Shown here piece after piece: positions 13,404 to 25,239 of a DNA stretch of 64,000 bases (position 1 is its first letter; every line of letters begins with the position of its first letter). The stretch is from NCBI RefSeq assembly GCF_040581485.1, contig NC_090132.1, positions 1,189,001-1,253,000 of the forward strand, read 5' to 3'. The notes below the pieces were generated by a model, which did no database searches, was not told the DNA's origin, and saw nothing but the letters and a program-made list of their open reading frames with translations. Made by a program: the position numbers and the translations under genes. Source of the DNA: Linepithema humile. Its lineage: Eukaryota; Arthropoda; Insecta; Hymenoptera; Formicidae.

Positions 13404-14018
13404 TTGTAATTTTTGTATAATATTAAAAAAACCCGATTTTCTTTTATTTCTTCCCGAATATTCATTCCGCTACCATACAAATTTTCTTCTTCGCGCGAGA
13501 AAAATTTTGTCTGATACAAAATTATATTAACTTAAAACTTGTCCAAAATATTACAAATCGGTGATTTGTAGACACATAATTTGTAGTTGAAAAAAAAGAT
13601 CTTAAAGCGTTTAACGTAAGCAAGTTGTAAAGATATTGCGAGCTAGAAATAAGGAAACAATTTTAAATCGTGCTAAGTAATATCCGAAAGCTTGATATCC
13701 GGCAGCCTCGTCCAAGTGTCTGGATCGAATATCTTTAGATGCTTGCCCTGGATTCGCTGATACACAAATTCGGCAATTATATCCGCGCTACTTACGCCCC
13801 CGATTTTTCTTGCTCGACTATCAGCCTTGTCTCATTAATCTGACGATCTTTCCGACGCTCCATTCTTTGGCCAACGGAAATTACTCTCCTTTAGGTGCAT
13901 CCGGTGTATCGACCGTGTGCCGCGCGCACGAAATACAAACGGAATATACTTTCGCTGCTTGTAAAATCTACGGAGTGAAACCAATTGTTCTGTCGTGTGT
14001 GAACGCCCCCTTGTCGCC
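13404..14018. other. B-C spacer
   Basis: About 600 bases of intergenic DNA without a recognisable gene. It ends at the TATA box of gene C. Confidence 0.5.
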
Positions 14019-14056
14019 TATATAGCTGAGTGATTGCGGGTGTAAGATGATCAGTA
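14019..14056 (+). promoter_or_regulatory. TATA/Inr core promoter of gene C
   Basis: TATATAG at 14019-14025 and TCAGTA with A at 14053, 34 nt apart. The 5'UTR would be about 300 nt. Confidence 0.5.
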
Positions 14057-14353
14057 TTTTGCGAGAACTTCATTGTTTCGCATCTTCTCCGTGCGTTAAA
14101 AATAAAACTCTCGCTTGATCCTTAAAACGGTTAAAAATGTGAAAAAATTTTAAGAAGCTTCTTAAGTGCACATTATTTTATAATGTGACCAACTGTTTTA
14201 TGTCTGAAATATTCTCAGAATGGAATAAGTTCAACTGCTGTGTGCAAGAGTTTCCATTTGTATTATTCGGTTCAGTTTGTTGCAAGTTTTATCAGCTTTC
14301 TCTTTATATTTGGTTTCGCTTGAATATATTGGTGAGGAATCCGTGATTCGAGG

Positions 14354-15975
14354 ATGAAAAAAGAATTTCATTTCCTATGTCTGTTTGTACTTGTATCTAC
14401 GAGTATCACAGTGATTATGGAGCCGAAAGAACAAGACATCCCGGATAACGGACATTTTTACGGCTTTAACGAGGCTCTCGGCGCATGCCTGTCGAAGAAA
14501 GAACACGGCACATTTGAATGCGTAAATCGAGGTATTTTAAGTACTTTGCAATCATTGAACGAGGAGGACACTTTGGAATTTGGAAAGGCCAGATTGGAGA
14601 GAGCAGAGAGCTACGGCAGGGATCTTTTGGACTTGGATTACGATCCGAAGGATTTCGGAAATATTATGACAGCTGCGGCCAGATTAATGGAACGTCGAAA
14701 TATCAAGTGGAATCTCGACAATTTGTACCCGGGGTTGCAGATGCGCGTTGGACCAATGTTAAACGGAAACGGAATATTGGAATTTGTTCTCGATGAGAGA
14801 GTTCCTTCGTACGGCGACAGACAGGTTGGCGCAGGTAAACATTAACAATAGAAACATTACAATAGAATCAAGTAGAAAGTATTTCCCAAAAATGTTATAC
14901 CACTTTTTTAAATATAAATATTTCGAACTAAAAAGTTTTTTAGTATTATTTACATAACTACACCGAGAAAATTTTATATCAAAAATTATTATGATAAGAG
15001 GAATTGTAAGTTTAAATACTATGGCCATTATGTGAAAAACATAGTAAAATATTTTATTATATAATTCTTTCATGATCCGCGGCTACATTTGCCGTACATA
15101 AGAATTTTTTACATAAAATTTTCTCCGCGTATTGCTATTATAATATATAAATTTTATAAATGGAGCATAGAAAATCAGTTAGACGTAGAAAATTTTTTTA
15201 AAAATGTGCACGTATTTTTCTGATAGTTTTTCTCAAATATTTTTCTGATATTGTAATGTGTAAATATCTACAAAAATGTAATTTAATAATTACATGTTAT
15301 TGTTGTAAATTATTTTTAATAAAAGAGTAATTACGCGTAATCGATAGAATACAAAGTACTTGTCTCAAAAAATTACAGCTTATTACACGGAACAACTTGT
15401 TACTTGTTACTCTTGTTACTTTAGCATGGATTCAAACCACTTCGGGTTCTTACCTTGCTTAAGACATTACGTTCACCAACCGGTTTCAAGAACTTCCTCC
15501 AGTAGGCAGCACGGTCAAGGCTATGCACTTGGTTGTAATTTCAAGGTCAAATCCTATCATTTCAGGAAGGCAATTGACCAGACACATATTACTACCGTTT
15601 CTCTTGGGTTTCAAATTCAACCTGGCATCTCTAATTCCGCTTATGTTCGGCTTCCTGCTGATTGTGACCAAAAAGGCCCTGATATTGACAAAGATAGCAC
15701 TGTTTCTGAGCGGTCTTTTAGGATGGAACACACTCTTCTCCAGCGCCGCGCCACCTTACGCGGCCAACGGGTTCAATGGCTTTCATGCTTACGGACATGA
15801 AGTACCGGCAGGTGCATACTATCATGATCACTTCCCACAGCAACCTTATAAAACGCTACACGATTTCAAGCCTTATGATCAGCACGTTATTAGGGAAGTT
15901 GTCGATATTTTCGATAATGATGCAGCGCACGTTAGAAAAAATGCTAAGAATTTTGTTTGGGCTAAAGATAATTAA
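14354..15975 (+). CDS. Osiris family protein, gene C (divergent)
   Basis: Exons 14354-14834 and 15566-15975, joined in phase 1 (GCA G^GA AGG), give 296 aa. The start precedes a signal peptide (MKKEFHFLCLFVLVSTSITV). A CX10C pair is present (CLSKKEHGTFEC), followed by a diverged DUF1676 region with an aromatic/acidic YGRDLLDLDYDPKDF stretch. Exon 2 has a weak basic patch (GRQLTRH) and the hydrophobic segment (about 168-217) LASLIPLMFGFLLIVTKKAL and LTKIALFLSGLLGW. The tail (218-296) is rich in His/Tyr/Pro (AYGHEVPAGAYYHDHFP) and lacks the LAYSA ending. The basic patch and intron position place it in the family despite low similarity. The poly-A signal is at 16233. Confidence 0.88.
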
Positions 15976-16232
15976 TGGCATACTGTGAAAAAGATTGAGA
16001 AATCATAATGAAAACTAGATATCTGTTGTATTATAGATCTAATATTGCTTCTATCCACCCGTCCATTTATTTTAAAGTGTAGCACATATTCTATTAAGTT
16101 TTGTGTTAAGATAAGATTTTTAAGCATCTGGAATTTTAATAATATAGCTCACATTTTACGAAAATATCAATGCACTTGCAGTATTCATAAGTCATTATTA
16201 TTTTACGTAAATACTGGTAAATAAGTTATTGT

Positions 16233-16238
16233 AATAAA
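16233..16238 (+). terminator. Poly-A signal of gene C
   Basis: AATAAA 258 nt after the stop codon. Confidence 0.55.
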
Positions 16239-19041
16239 TGCGAATGCCTTGAGAAATATTAGAAAGTCGGGAAATAGAGAAGCGTCCAATCAATTTTTAT
16301 TAAAAGAAAAGTAGAATAATTTAGGAACAGCTTCCGTAAAATAGTATACTTACAAATATTAGTTTTATTATTCTTACGTTTCATGCTACGCATTAAGATA
16401 ACTAAACATGTGATCTCGTAAAAGCTAATTCAAATCCATCAAGAAACGTGTTATTGCTCCGGTTTTATTTCTATCCGCTTCAAAATTATACAACGAGCAC
16501 AGACATAATTTTTTTTTAGATAATATTATCCTGTTAATATTAAACTCTTGATTTATTATCGTTGTGTATCTTTCGTCATAAAACCATTTCATTGCGTCAC
16601 ATTACTTTATCAGCAGCACTAATTTTCGCGAGTCTTGAAACGAATCTAATGAATCGAGAAAGAGGACGTATTTTATTGTGAGAGGTTCACGAACGTTCCT
16701 TCGTCTGCATTCTGCAATAATTATCTTTATAATGAGAGTTCACTGTCGGTTTCAAGTATCCGTCCACCAGTAAGGATCGTCACCGAGATCCTGACGTTTT
16801 CACTCGGCGGTACCATTAGTCTCAGTCCATTATCCCATCGTTCTTTCTTTCGGTCGTCTAACAGTACTAGTTCTCTCTTTCTCCGTCGCTCTTGCACTTT
16901 ACACCATCCAGGAACGGCGATGGTTAACATCCGGGAAACGCATTTACTCGTAAAGGGAAATACTACCGTGTTTTTACGGTCATGCGAATACACGATCACG
17001 TGCTCATAAGACAATTAAGCTGAAGATATATCACACGTTTCAGCTGATGAAAAGCTGATGAAAAATGTTTTCAAGCAAACTCATTGTCTTTGTCTATCTC
17101 ATTATTTAATTTTATTCACTATTTAATTATTAATTTAATTAATTTCTTTGCACATTGCGATTTTGTACATTGCCAATAAATTTTTACGTATTAGATATGA
17201 ACAATAGTCAGAATTTTTAATTAACTACATATATAGCAGAAATATTATCTGAAAAATAAAGAATAATACCGAATTAATAACCCTAATTGACGATGTGCAT
17301 GTCCTAAAAAATTGTATTAATAAAAGAAACTTGTCTAAAAGTACACGTTTACGGATGTATATTTCTAGTGACTGGAAAAAGTGGTCTTCACGGAAATACT
17401 ATTCGAGAAATAGTAATATTGTTGACAAAGTATTATTCAATAATGGGACCGTGACAAAAGCTTACGTTTATACGTACGCTTTCTTCTTGATAATTACTAT
17501 TCCTGTGTCATTAAAGTAGCGAAGTGGATAATGAATACTTGGCCTCGTATACATATAATAATCGATGCCGACGTGGCTGGAATTCACCAAGATGATGCGG
17601 AACTGCAGAAAGAGCGAACTTCGCTACTATGACAAATAGCCTACATTCGAAAGAAATCACGAGACTGAAATGCATTGAACGTAGTGGACAGCGTTAATCA
17701 AGTCCATTACTGTGTAATTGCTCAAGTTGTTTTCCGAATGTAGCTCGTCACGGACTGTAATCTGTGTCGGATTAACAGTATCTCAGGTGCTACGTTAATA
17801 AGTTCTTTGACCTTGATTATCTTATTACATTACACATGTAAGAAATTACATTTGTGATAATTTATATATCGAGTTATTTAACAATTAAATCAGTACATCA
17901 TCAGAGTGATAAATGAACGTTTTTTCTTTCATTACGCATCAACATTTCAATGAATTTCTTTTCTACATTTTTATACACCAAATGTGCGGCACAATATAAT
18001 AATCAATGAAATCAAAATATCATTGATTTTTTAAGCTTCACTAAGGACAGATAATTGATGACTGTGTAATACTATCAAACGTCCAAACTGATTGTTAATC
18101 GGTCTATCTACACAACGGTCTACTATCTCTTTGATGGCTAGATGTCGAGATATTTCGCGACCTTCTTTTTTAATTTAACAATTAATTCAGGCAGTTCCTA
18201 CAATAATTAAAAATTTAGAAATCGACCTTTTTCTTTAATTATTGAGTCTTATTTGTTTCATTATCTTATTTTCATCCTTTGCGTTCCTCTGTCAAGGTGA
18301 ACTTAACATGGTGTTTTATGACATTCTGCGCTAAATTCTGCAAATAATTTATGAGACAATACATGCTTATAATTCACAAACTATCGTTTTAATCTTCATA
18401 AAATTTCTTAAATAACAATAGTTAATTATTACATTTGTCTTATCCAACAGCATTAAAGTAAAAACAAAATACTTAATATTGTCTTATTTGTTGAAATTAA
18501 TTTGGACCACAAAAGGTTTATGGATGGAAAAGATTCATGATAAAATATGTTAAATGCAGCAAGATACGCATAGAAGAATATTTTTATTAGCAGCTACTAA
18601 AGTTTTTATTGCTTCACGTTATATATTGAACATTTAGCTAGCGAAACGAATAACTGACTTCGGCCGGCAATAAAAACAAAGAATGCCGCACGATATTTTT
18701 CCGCAACACGCAAAGTTAGTCGTGCATGCAAATTGATGGATAAAACTTGAACCGTTTCCGTTGGTTTTGCACTTGCAATCATGTCTGGGAGAATATTGTC
18801 TGCTCTACCTGCATTCCAATGTGATCCTGATACGTTGCTATTAAAGATGGTTGGCACGGCGAAGTTTTAAGGCTCGTTTGACAAGCAGGTCAAAGCGATA
18901 CTTACTTACGGGGCTGTACGACATTGTTTTGGTTGAGGGGTCTCTTCTTCCGTTGTTGTGGCGTTAAACAGCGCGTGTATCAGGTATGGGCACGTATCCA
19001 AGAACTTTTAATGCGTTGGTAGGAGAGGCTAAATGGACGCT
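16239..19041. other. C-D spacer, AT-rich, no gene recognised
   Basis: About 2.8 kb of AT-rich DNA with a modestly GC-richer island near 16630-17000. None of the short open frames has signal-peptide or DUF1676 character. Confidence 0.5.
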
Positions 19042-19076
19042 TATATAAGTCACAATGCAACAGATTCTTACAAGTA
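19042..19076 (+). promoter_or_regulatory. TATA core promoter of gene D
   Basis: TATATAAG at 19042-19049. At about +30 the sequence is TTACAAGTAG (A at 19072), a weak initiator. The 5'UTR would be about 147 nt. Confidence 0.55.
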
Positions 19077-19218
19077 GTCGGCGTGGTTTTCCGAGCTGAC
19101 CAGCTGATCAGAGGATAGAACGTAACGTAAGAAGAGTCGGCGGTAGACTTGTGCTAGAGATAGCTGCAAGACACCCCAGAAAGAAGAGAATCGACGAGTT
19201 TTACGTGGATCAATTGCA

Positions 19219-20453
19219 ATGGAGAAGCGACGATCGACAGTTTGGATCTTATGTTTCGTACACCTCGCGATATTATGCAATTTAGTGACCGCCAAAAGTG
19301 AATACACGAAGCTGTTCGAACGGTGCGCGAACGAGAAGAATACTTTCGACTGCTTCAAGCGCCGTGCCCTGGAGATCCTCGACTCGGCGACGCAGGACGA
19401 TACCGTGTATAAAATCAATGACTACATTTCGATCACCAAAGATGCTGCATCTGTCGCGAGAAGTCACTCGATGGCAGAAAATGACACGGAGCTGAGTCTC
19501 GATGAGAAATTGGACAACAAATTTTACGAGTTTCTGTCAACGAGAAGCTTGAAACTGACGATACCGGGCAACGCTTTTGAAGGTATCAGCATTTTAGGAT
19601 TTATTATTCATAAATTGCATAAAGTGGACATTGAATGTTTCGGATTAAATTACTGTGATATAAATCATAATACGAAACAGTTTACAATTAATATTGTTTT
19701 GTATCAACAAGATATTATATGCACGATCAAAGTATTATGTAAATTATCGGATGAAATGTAATCTGTACGCAAAATACTTAAAAAAAAATTAGAATTTAAC
19801 AATATGCAAATTTGTAATGTTTACAGGGAGGAAAAAAAAGAATAAAAACGGATATCTAATAATAGCGGGTGCCGTGATGGCAGGTAAGTTTTTCCTATAA
19901 AATATTAATATTTGAACACTCTAATAGAAAGAGTATCTCTAAAGATAAGAAGAAATTAATAATCAAGATAAAAAGTTTCATTGATTGATTCAAAATTGAT
20001 TCAATAAAACTTTTCTTGAGTAATATTATCAGTGAAATATTTTTAATTAGTAATAAAAATAAAATAATTTTGTCTATTGTTTGAAAAATGGCTTTTATCT
20101 CATCTGCTTCCTTATTCTGGCGCTTGAGACAAGTAAATTTTCTCTGAATTGTAGTAATTAGAAAATATGTAATCAATTCTCCCAGTCTTTCTTATGAAAT
20201 TATTTGTTTAGGTATGATGGCGCAATTAGCGTACGGAAAGATAGCTTTCCTTGCTGGAACAGCATTGCTGACAGCAAAAATGGCCCTGGTTTTAAGCGCA
20301 ATAGTCGGCTTGAAAAAGCTCGCATCGGGCGGGGGTGGACATGAAGTAATCTATGCGACGGCATCGGAACATCACGGAGGTGGTGGCAGTGGATATGGTG
20401 GCGGCGGATACGGTGGCTGGCAACGAGCAATGGAAGTTGTTCCACCCACCTGA
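19219..20453 (+). CDS. Osiris family protein, gene D (DUF1676)
   Basis: Three exons: 19219-19582, 19827-19883 and 20212-20453, both introns phase 1, giving 220 aa. The signal peptide is about residues 1-25 (TVWILCFVHLAILCNLVTA). A CX8C pair (CANEKNTFDC) is followed by FKRRALEILDSATQDD and a YISITKDAA strand. Intron 1 falls at GAA G^GG AGG. The 57-nt middle exon encodes only the basic patch and hydrophobic onset (GRKKKNKNGYLIIAGAVMA). Exon 3 carries YGKIAFLAGTALLTAKMALV and SAIVGLKKLAS, then a Gly/His/Tyr-rich tail (HEVIYATASEHH, GGYGGW) without an LAYSA ending. The extra symmetrical mini-exon is unusual for the family. Poly-A signal at 20660. Confidence 0.92.
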
Positions 20454-20659
20454 ATCTCATATTAAACACATACCAAAAATTCAAAAGCTTTACAATAGAG
20501 TTACCGCATTCAATGTTTCTTTTCTAACATATCTATTAATGATTCGAAAACTTGATTGTTTTTCTTGTAATAATTATTTATTTACTTGTTTAATTGTTTA
20601 ATTGATAAGATCAAATAATTTGTTTCCTGTGATTTGAACAAATATATTATTTTGCAAAA

Positions 20660-20665
20660 AATAAA
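20660..20665 (+). terminator. Poly-A signal of gene D
   Basis: AATAAA about 207 nt after the stop codon. Confidence 0.55.
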
Positions 20666-21729
20666 TAGCGTAATTACGGAGGCAACATTTCATTAAGATG
20701 TTAAATAAGAAAATAAATGTTTTATTTAAATGTTATGTCAATTCAAGAATCTTTTTGCCTTTTGTTAACATTGATTCACCTCAATTAGAATATAAATATA
20801 ACTAAGATGGAAACACATTTATGTTTCCACTTAAGTTATGTTATATACTACATAATGTTATACATTTATTATACGATTATGTATTGTATTTGTTATTATT
20901 TGTTACACTATTTGTAACTATTTTGTAACTATTTTGTTACATTTAATATAATTATTTCATAAAACAATGCAATGTTATTACTTAATATAAATATATTAAT
21001 AATATTAAATAATATTAATATCAATAATAAGATAATTGTATATTTTTTAATATTATTTTATATTTCATATATTTCATACATAAATATTTATAAAACATAT
21101 ATCAATATACATAAATAAATTTTAATATTATATAAATTTAATATAATATATTATTTGTAAAAAATGCCAAATATATATATATATATATATAACAGACGTA
21201 AAATAAATTGTTTATTTAAAAATATTATATAAATAGTTATATTGTCATACATTATTATATGATATATCCATACGTAGAGACATATAAACTAATTATATTG
21301 GTATAATCGATACGTTTTTAGATGTACAAACAAATTTTCTATTATAACATATTGCTTAAATTGAAGCTATTTCATCAATATTGAAATTGGTAACTTCTAT
21401 CGTTTTTCAAATACTTTGGTGAATATTAAACTTTATGAAAAATTTATAAATAGCTTTATAAATAATTTTATATGAGTAATAGCTGTATCATTTATTAGGT
21501 TGAATAATAAGTAACTTTGCATTTTCCAATAAATGATGTTCTTGTTTTTGAGTACTACGCTTTTATGCAACATAAAGAAGTCATGATATAAGCAAAAGTT
21601 GATTACAACTTCGACAAATATTATAAATGTTTAATTTACATCTTAATTAAACTGCGGTTTTTCCTATAAAAAAGTAGACAGATTTATCTTTAAAATCTGA
21701 AATTACTTATTACACAACTTAATATTTTA
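20666..21729. other. D-E tail-to-tail spacer
   Basis: Very AT-rich DNA between the convergent 3' ends of D (+) and E (-). It contains a short near-perfect hairpin at 20798-20839 and a (TA)n run near 21173-21190. No gene recognised. Confidence 0.5.
20798..20839. repeat. Short inverted repeat / hairpin
   Basis: ATAACTAAGATGGAAACA is followed after about 6 nt by TGTTTCCACTTAAGTTAT, an 18-bp near-perfect inverted repeat just downstream of gene D. It could be a hairpin in the readthrough transcript or a tiny MITE remnant. Confidence 0.6.
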
Positions 21730-21735
21730 TTTATT
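21730..21735 (-). terminator. Poly-A signal of gene E
   Basis: AATAAA on the - strand (TTTATT on +), about 35 nt after the stop codon. Confidence 0.5.
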
Positions 21736-21768
21736 GCTCGATAGTTATTAAATACTTAAAATCTATTT

Positions 21769-22712
21769 CTATCGAAGAATGCGTCGTCGCTTTCGATGTT
21801 CATAATCCGTAACACTATTTCGATTATAGTGATCATTCCGATCATAGTGATCATTCCGATCATAGTGATCATTCCGATCATAATGATCATTCCGATCAGA
21901 GTGCTCATTTCGATCATAATGTTCATCCCCATAATCACTACGGTGATCGTAATCGACGCTTGAACTATGAGTTTGTATGTAGCTAGTTTGTGGATGTTTC
22001 ACTATTTCATAAGAGACTTTTTCTTGATGATCTGAAAAAATAGCTTAATTGAGTAAAGTATTTTATTTGAAACACAATGCCTTTGAATTATATATTATTT
22101 AAAAAAGTGATTTTCCAAGTTTTTATGATCAACATATTTACAGAATATATCAGATTTGAAGCAATTATGAAATGCATTGATATTGAGAAGATTGTAAATG
22201 TGTATTATAAACTGTAGCATGTAAAACTGTGGATAAAACAAAATTTAACAAATTTTATTTTTTATAAATTCATAATTTGGATTTGTTTATTTTTCGTAAT
22301 ATCTATTTTTAGTATTCATGATTGCTTCATATATTTATGAAAAAATTGAAATAGTTATATGATTCCGTTATTACTAACCATTTGAGCTATGTAATTTTCT
22401 TAATACTGAGTTAAGCAGTGATTTTATTGGGTTGTGTAATAAATAATTTCGGATTTTTAAAATAATTTTACTTTCTTTGTTGGGCAAAGCACAGTTTTAT
22501 TAATACGTAAATTAAATAATTGTTTGCTGAAGTTGGAATAAAGTTTCGCCCGTATTACGATTTTTTCATGTTGCATAAAAGTGTGCTTAAAAACGATAAC
22601 ACCATTTATTGGAAGATAAAATAAAAATTACTTATTATACAACCCATTATGATTATCGATTTACCGAAGGCAATTGCAAAAATGTGTGCAAAAATGCCGA
22701 CAAGCACTATCG

Positions 22713-22765
<53 letters not shown>

Positions 22766-25192
22766 CACACACTTCCTTCTTTTGTCTTATTAGTTAATTT
22801 AATATTTGACGATGATTCCTATAAAACGATTGTACAATTTAATGTAATCTCTATTTCTCATATCATTAAAACATTAATTTAACTTTCTAAAAATCAGTGG
22901 GTCTACTGTAGCACGCTCGTCAGCACGAGAGTTTTCGACACGAAACAGAAAAAGCGCAATTGCTCTTCTTGACATTCAAATAGTTAATTCTCGGGAAATT
23001 CAGCATATTCTTCTTTAAAACGTCGTATTATAGATGATTTTTGGGAATTTTTTTGAAAAAACTATAGAATTACACTACAAAAAAACATAGAACTTTGAAA
23101 TTTTGCACATATATTCCGTGCAGTCTATTTAATAATCTCATAATATTGTATGTCGAAAAATTGCGTGCATTCAAGTATTATTATTGATTGAAAAAAGCCT
23201 GACAGGCTAAAATGTTTGACTTCATTTCAATATACGTTTTCTGCACGAACAACTGGCAATAAATTTTTTTGCTTTTTTATGTTTTTCAAATTGATTATTC
23301 TCATTGGAACAATTTCACAATTTTTATTTGCAATAGTTATTAATTAATAAATAATTTTATGCAATGCTTAAAAAAATTGTGCTCTCATTCTTTCCATGAT
23401 TGCGATCATTATAATTTTTTTAAACAAAAAAATCAAAATAATTATTAATCTGTATACTTGTGGCTATCGCCCGTATCAAAATAAAGAATATAAAGTTATT
23501 TGTTGCAAAATGACGTAATTTAAAAAAATTCGATTTTTTGATCAATTTTTTCAATTTTGGGAACCCTTAAAAAATCGAAATATTAAAAATATTAACTTTA
23601 TCTTAGCATCAACTAGAACTGGATATCTATTTTGTATATCTGTAAAACGGGAAGTCGATCGAATTACTCAGTCTTGAGATATTATGGAAGCCAGTTTGAA
23701 AAACATGATTTCAAATGCATTTAAATTGCGTGCAATTTATTCAACTACTTGAAAGGCGTTCACTCGAATCGGCTCTGCGTTATTTTGCTAGACCCAAGTA
23801 TGCCGTTTCAGGAATACATTTTTGAAGTATTATACTTTTAAAATATGCAATAAAAATCGATTTTTTTTATTTGTCTAAAGGAGAATACCCCCTTGAACAA
23901 GGCATGTATTGTGTGTATGTCTGTATTGAATTTTTTTTAATATAAAAATGTACATTCAACTGCGGCTCTATTGTTCTTTGTACTACGTATTTGATTGTTA
24001 CAATCACGAAAGAACCTTATTAAATTTTATCATCATAAAAACTTGGATTTCGGATATAAAAAATCAGATTACATTTTTGTAAATTGATTTACGTACCATG
24101 ATGTATCTACGTACCATTCTTTTTCAAAATTGCAGCAATGGCAACAGCTAATGCTATTTTGGCAACCAATATTGCCTTTCCTGCAAGTGCTGCAACTCCA
24201 TGTAATACTCCATAAACCAATGCAGCTTTCATAGCTCCCATCATTAAAAATAATAATCTACTGTAACCTTTTTTTTTCTTCCGGGCAGAAACTAAAATAT
24301 AAAACCAGCAATTATTAATCATACATTTATTATAGTTTAAATTCACTATCCAATTTCATTAAATTAATTACTTCAGCAAACTTATTAAGATTATAAATTA
24401 AATTAAAATTATACATAAAAATGTCACAGATACAAGATTTGAAAAAATTTCTTATAAATTTATAACAAAAATGTATAATGAAATTTTTCACAATTCACTA
24501 TCAATATAAATTCTGTTTTAATTTACTCAATTTACTTAAATTACTACTTAGAATTTATATTGTTAATACTTTATGATTGTTAAAAGTTACGTAAGTAATC
24601 ATTAATTATTTTTTTATATTAATAAAATAATTCTCAAAATAATTGACAATGTAATAAAAAATGCAATATGTTTTATGATATTGTTTTATACAAAGTTTTG
24701 TACAAAGAAGAACATTATAAGATTAATATATCACCATAGAAAAATGCTTCTTATAAAATTGCTTAATACATTGATACACAAATAAAAACAATGTATTCAG
24801 ATAAAAATTTTGTGCAACGATATACTTTTTTATATAAATTATTAATATATTTTATTAAAAAATTTCTTTTCTGTGTATAATTTAGATGGATTACAAATAG
24901 AGATATATATCCATTTATTTAAAAAGCCAGACTATTACTTACCTTCACCTATGCCATCGTCGTCTTCTAGAAATATTTGTCTAATTTTGCTGGTGACCCA
25001 AGTTTGATTCTCCTGATTCGATGGTAAAACATCGATCGTTTTATTGGTCCCACAGGATTTATCACCTTCATTTTCGACACACTCAATTGACTTTTCGGAA
25101 GCTTCCCGAAGAAGCTTCCTGTTCACAGGTTCGCAAGAACAAAAGGCGATGAAACCGCCCAATATCAGAAACGCGAAGAGCCGCCGAAGCAT
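21769..25192 (-). CDS. Osiris family protein, gene E (repeat tail)
   Basis: Minus-strand gene with exons 25192-24943, 24291-24115 and 22031-21769, both introns phase 1, giving 229 aa. The ATG at 25192 is preferred over one at 25228 because the latter lies inside the TATA box; it opens a good signal peptide (MLRRLFAFLILGGFIAFCSC). A CX8C pair (CVENEGDKSC) is present, but the DUF1676 helical region is shortened: exon 1 codes only about 83 residues. Exon 2 begins VSARKKKK and holds the hydrophobic segment with HGVAALAGKAILVAKIALAV. Exon 3 begins with family-like SYEIVKHP and then runs into a charged tandem repeat (DRNDHY units, 18 bp) ending in a basic HRKRRRILR. Intron 2 is about 2.1 kb. Exon 3 is assigned from phase, the acceptor TTTTTTCAG and the SYEIV motif. 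Confidence 0.85.
21826..21920 (-). repeat. Coding 18-bp minisatellite in exon 3 of gene E
   Basis: About five to six imperfect tandem copies of an 18-bp unit (on + strand CATTCCGATCATAGTGAT) encode Asp-His-Tyr-Asp-Arg-Asn. Each unit contains one or two GATC/TGATCA palindromes. The reading frame is kept throughout and edge copies are degenerate (for example NEHSDRN). Confidence 0.9.
22717..22763. repeat. (CA)n microsatellite in intron 2 of gene E
   Basis: About 23 CA units. Confidence 0.97.
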
Positions 25193-25202
25193 GTTCGACA
25201 AG

Positions 25203-25235
25203 GACTGGCGTTTTGTGGAGTTCGTCATATTTATA
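25203..25235 (-). promoter_or_regulatory. TATA/Inr core promoter of gene E
   Basis: Minus-strand TATAAATA runs from 25235 to 25228, and CCAGTC with A at 25206 lies 29 nt downstream. This leaves a 5'UTR of only 14 nt before the ATG at 25192. Confidence 0.65.
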
Positions 25236-25239
25236 GGTG

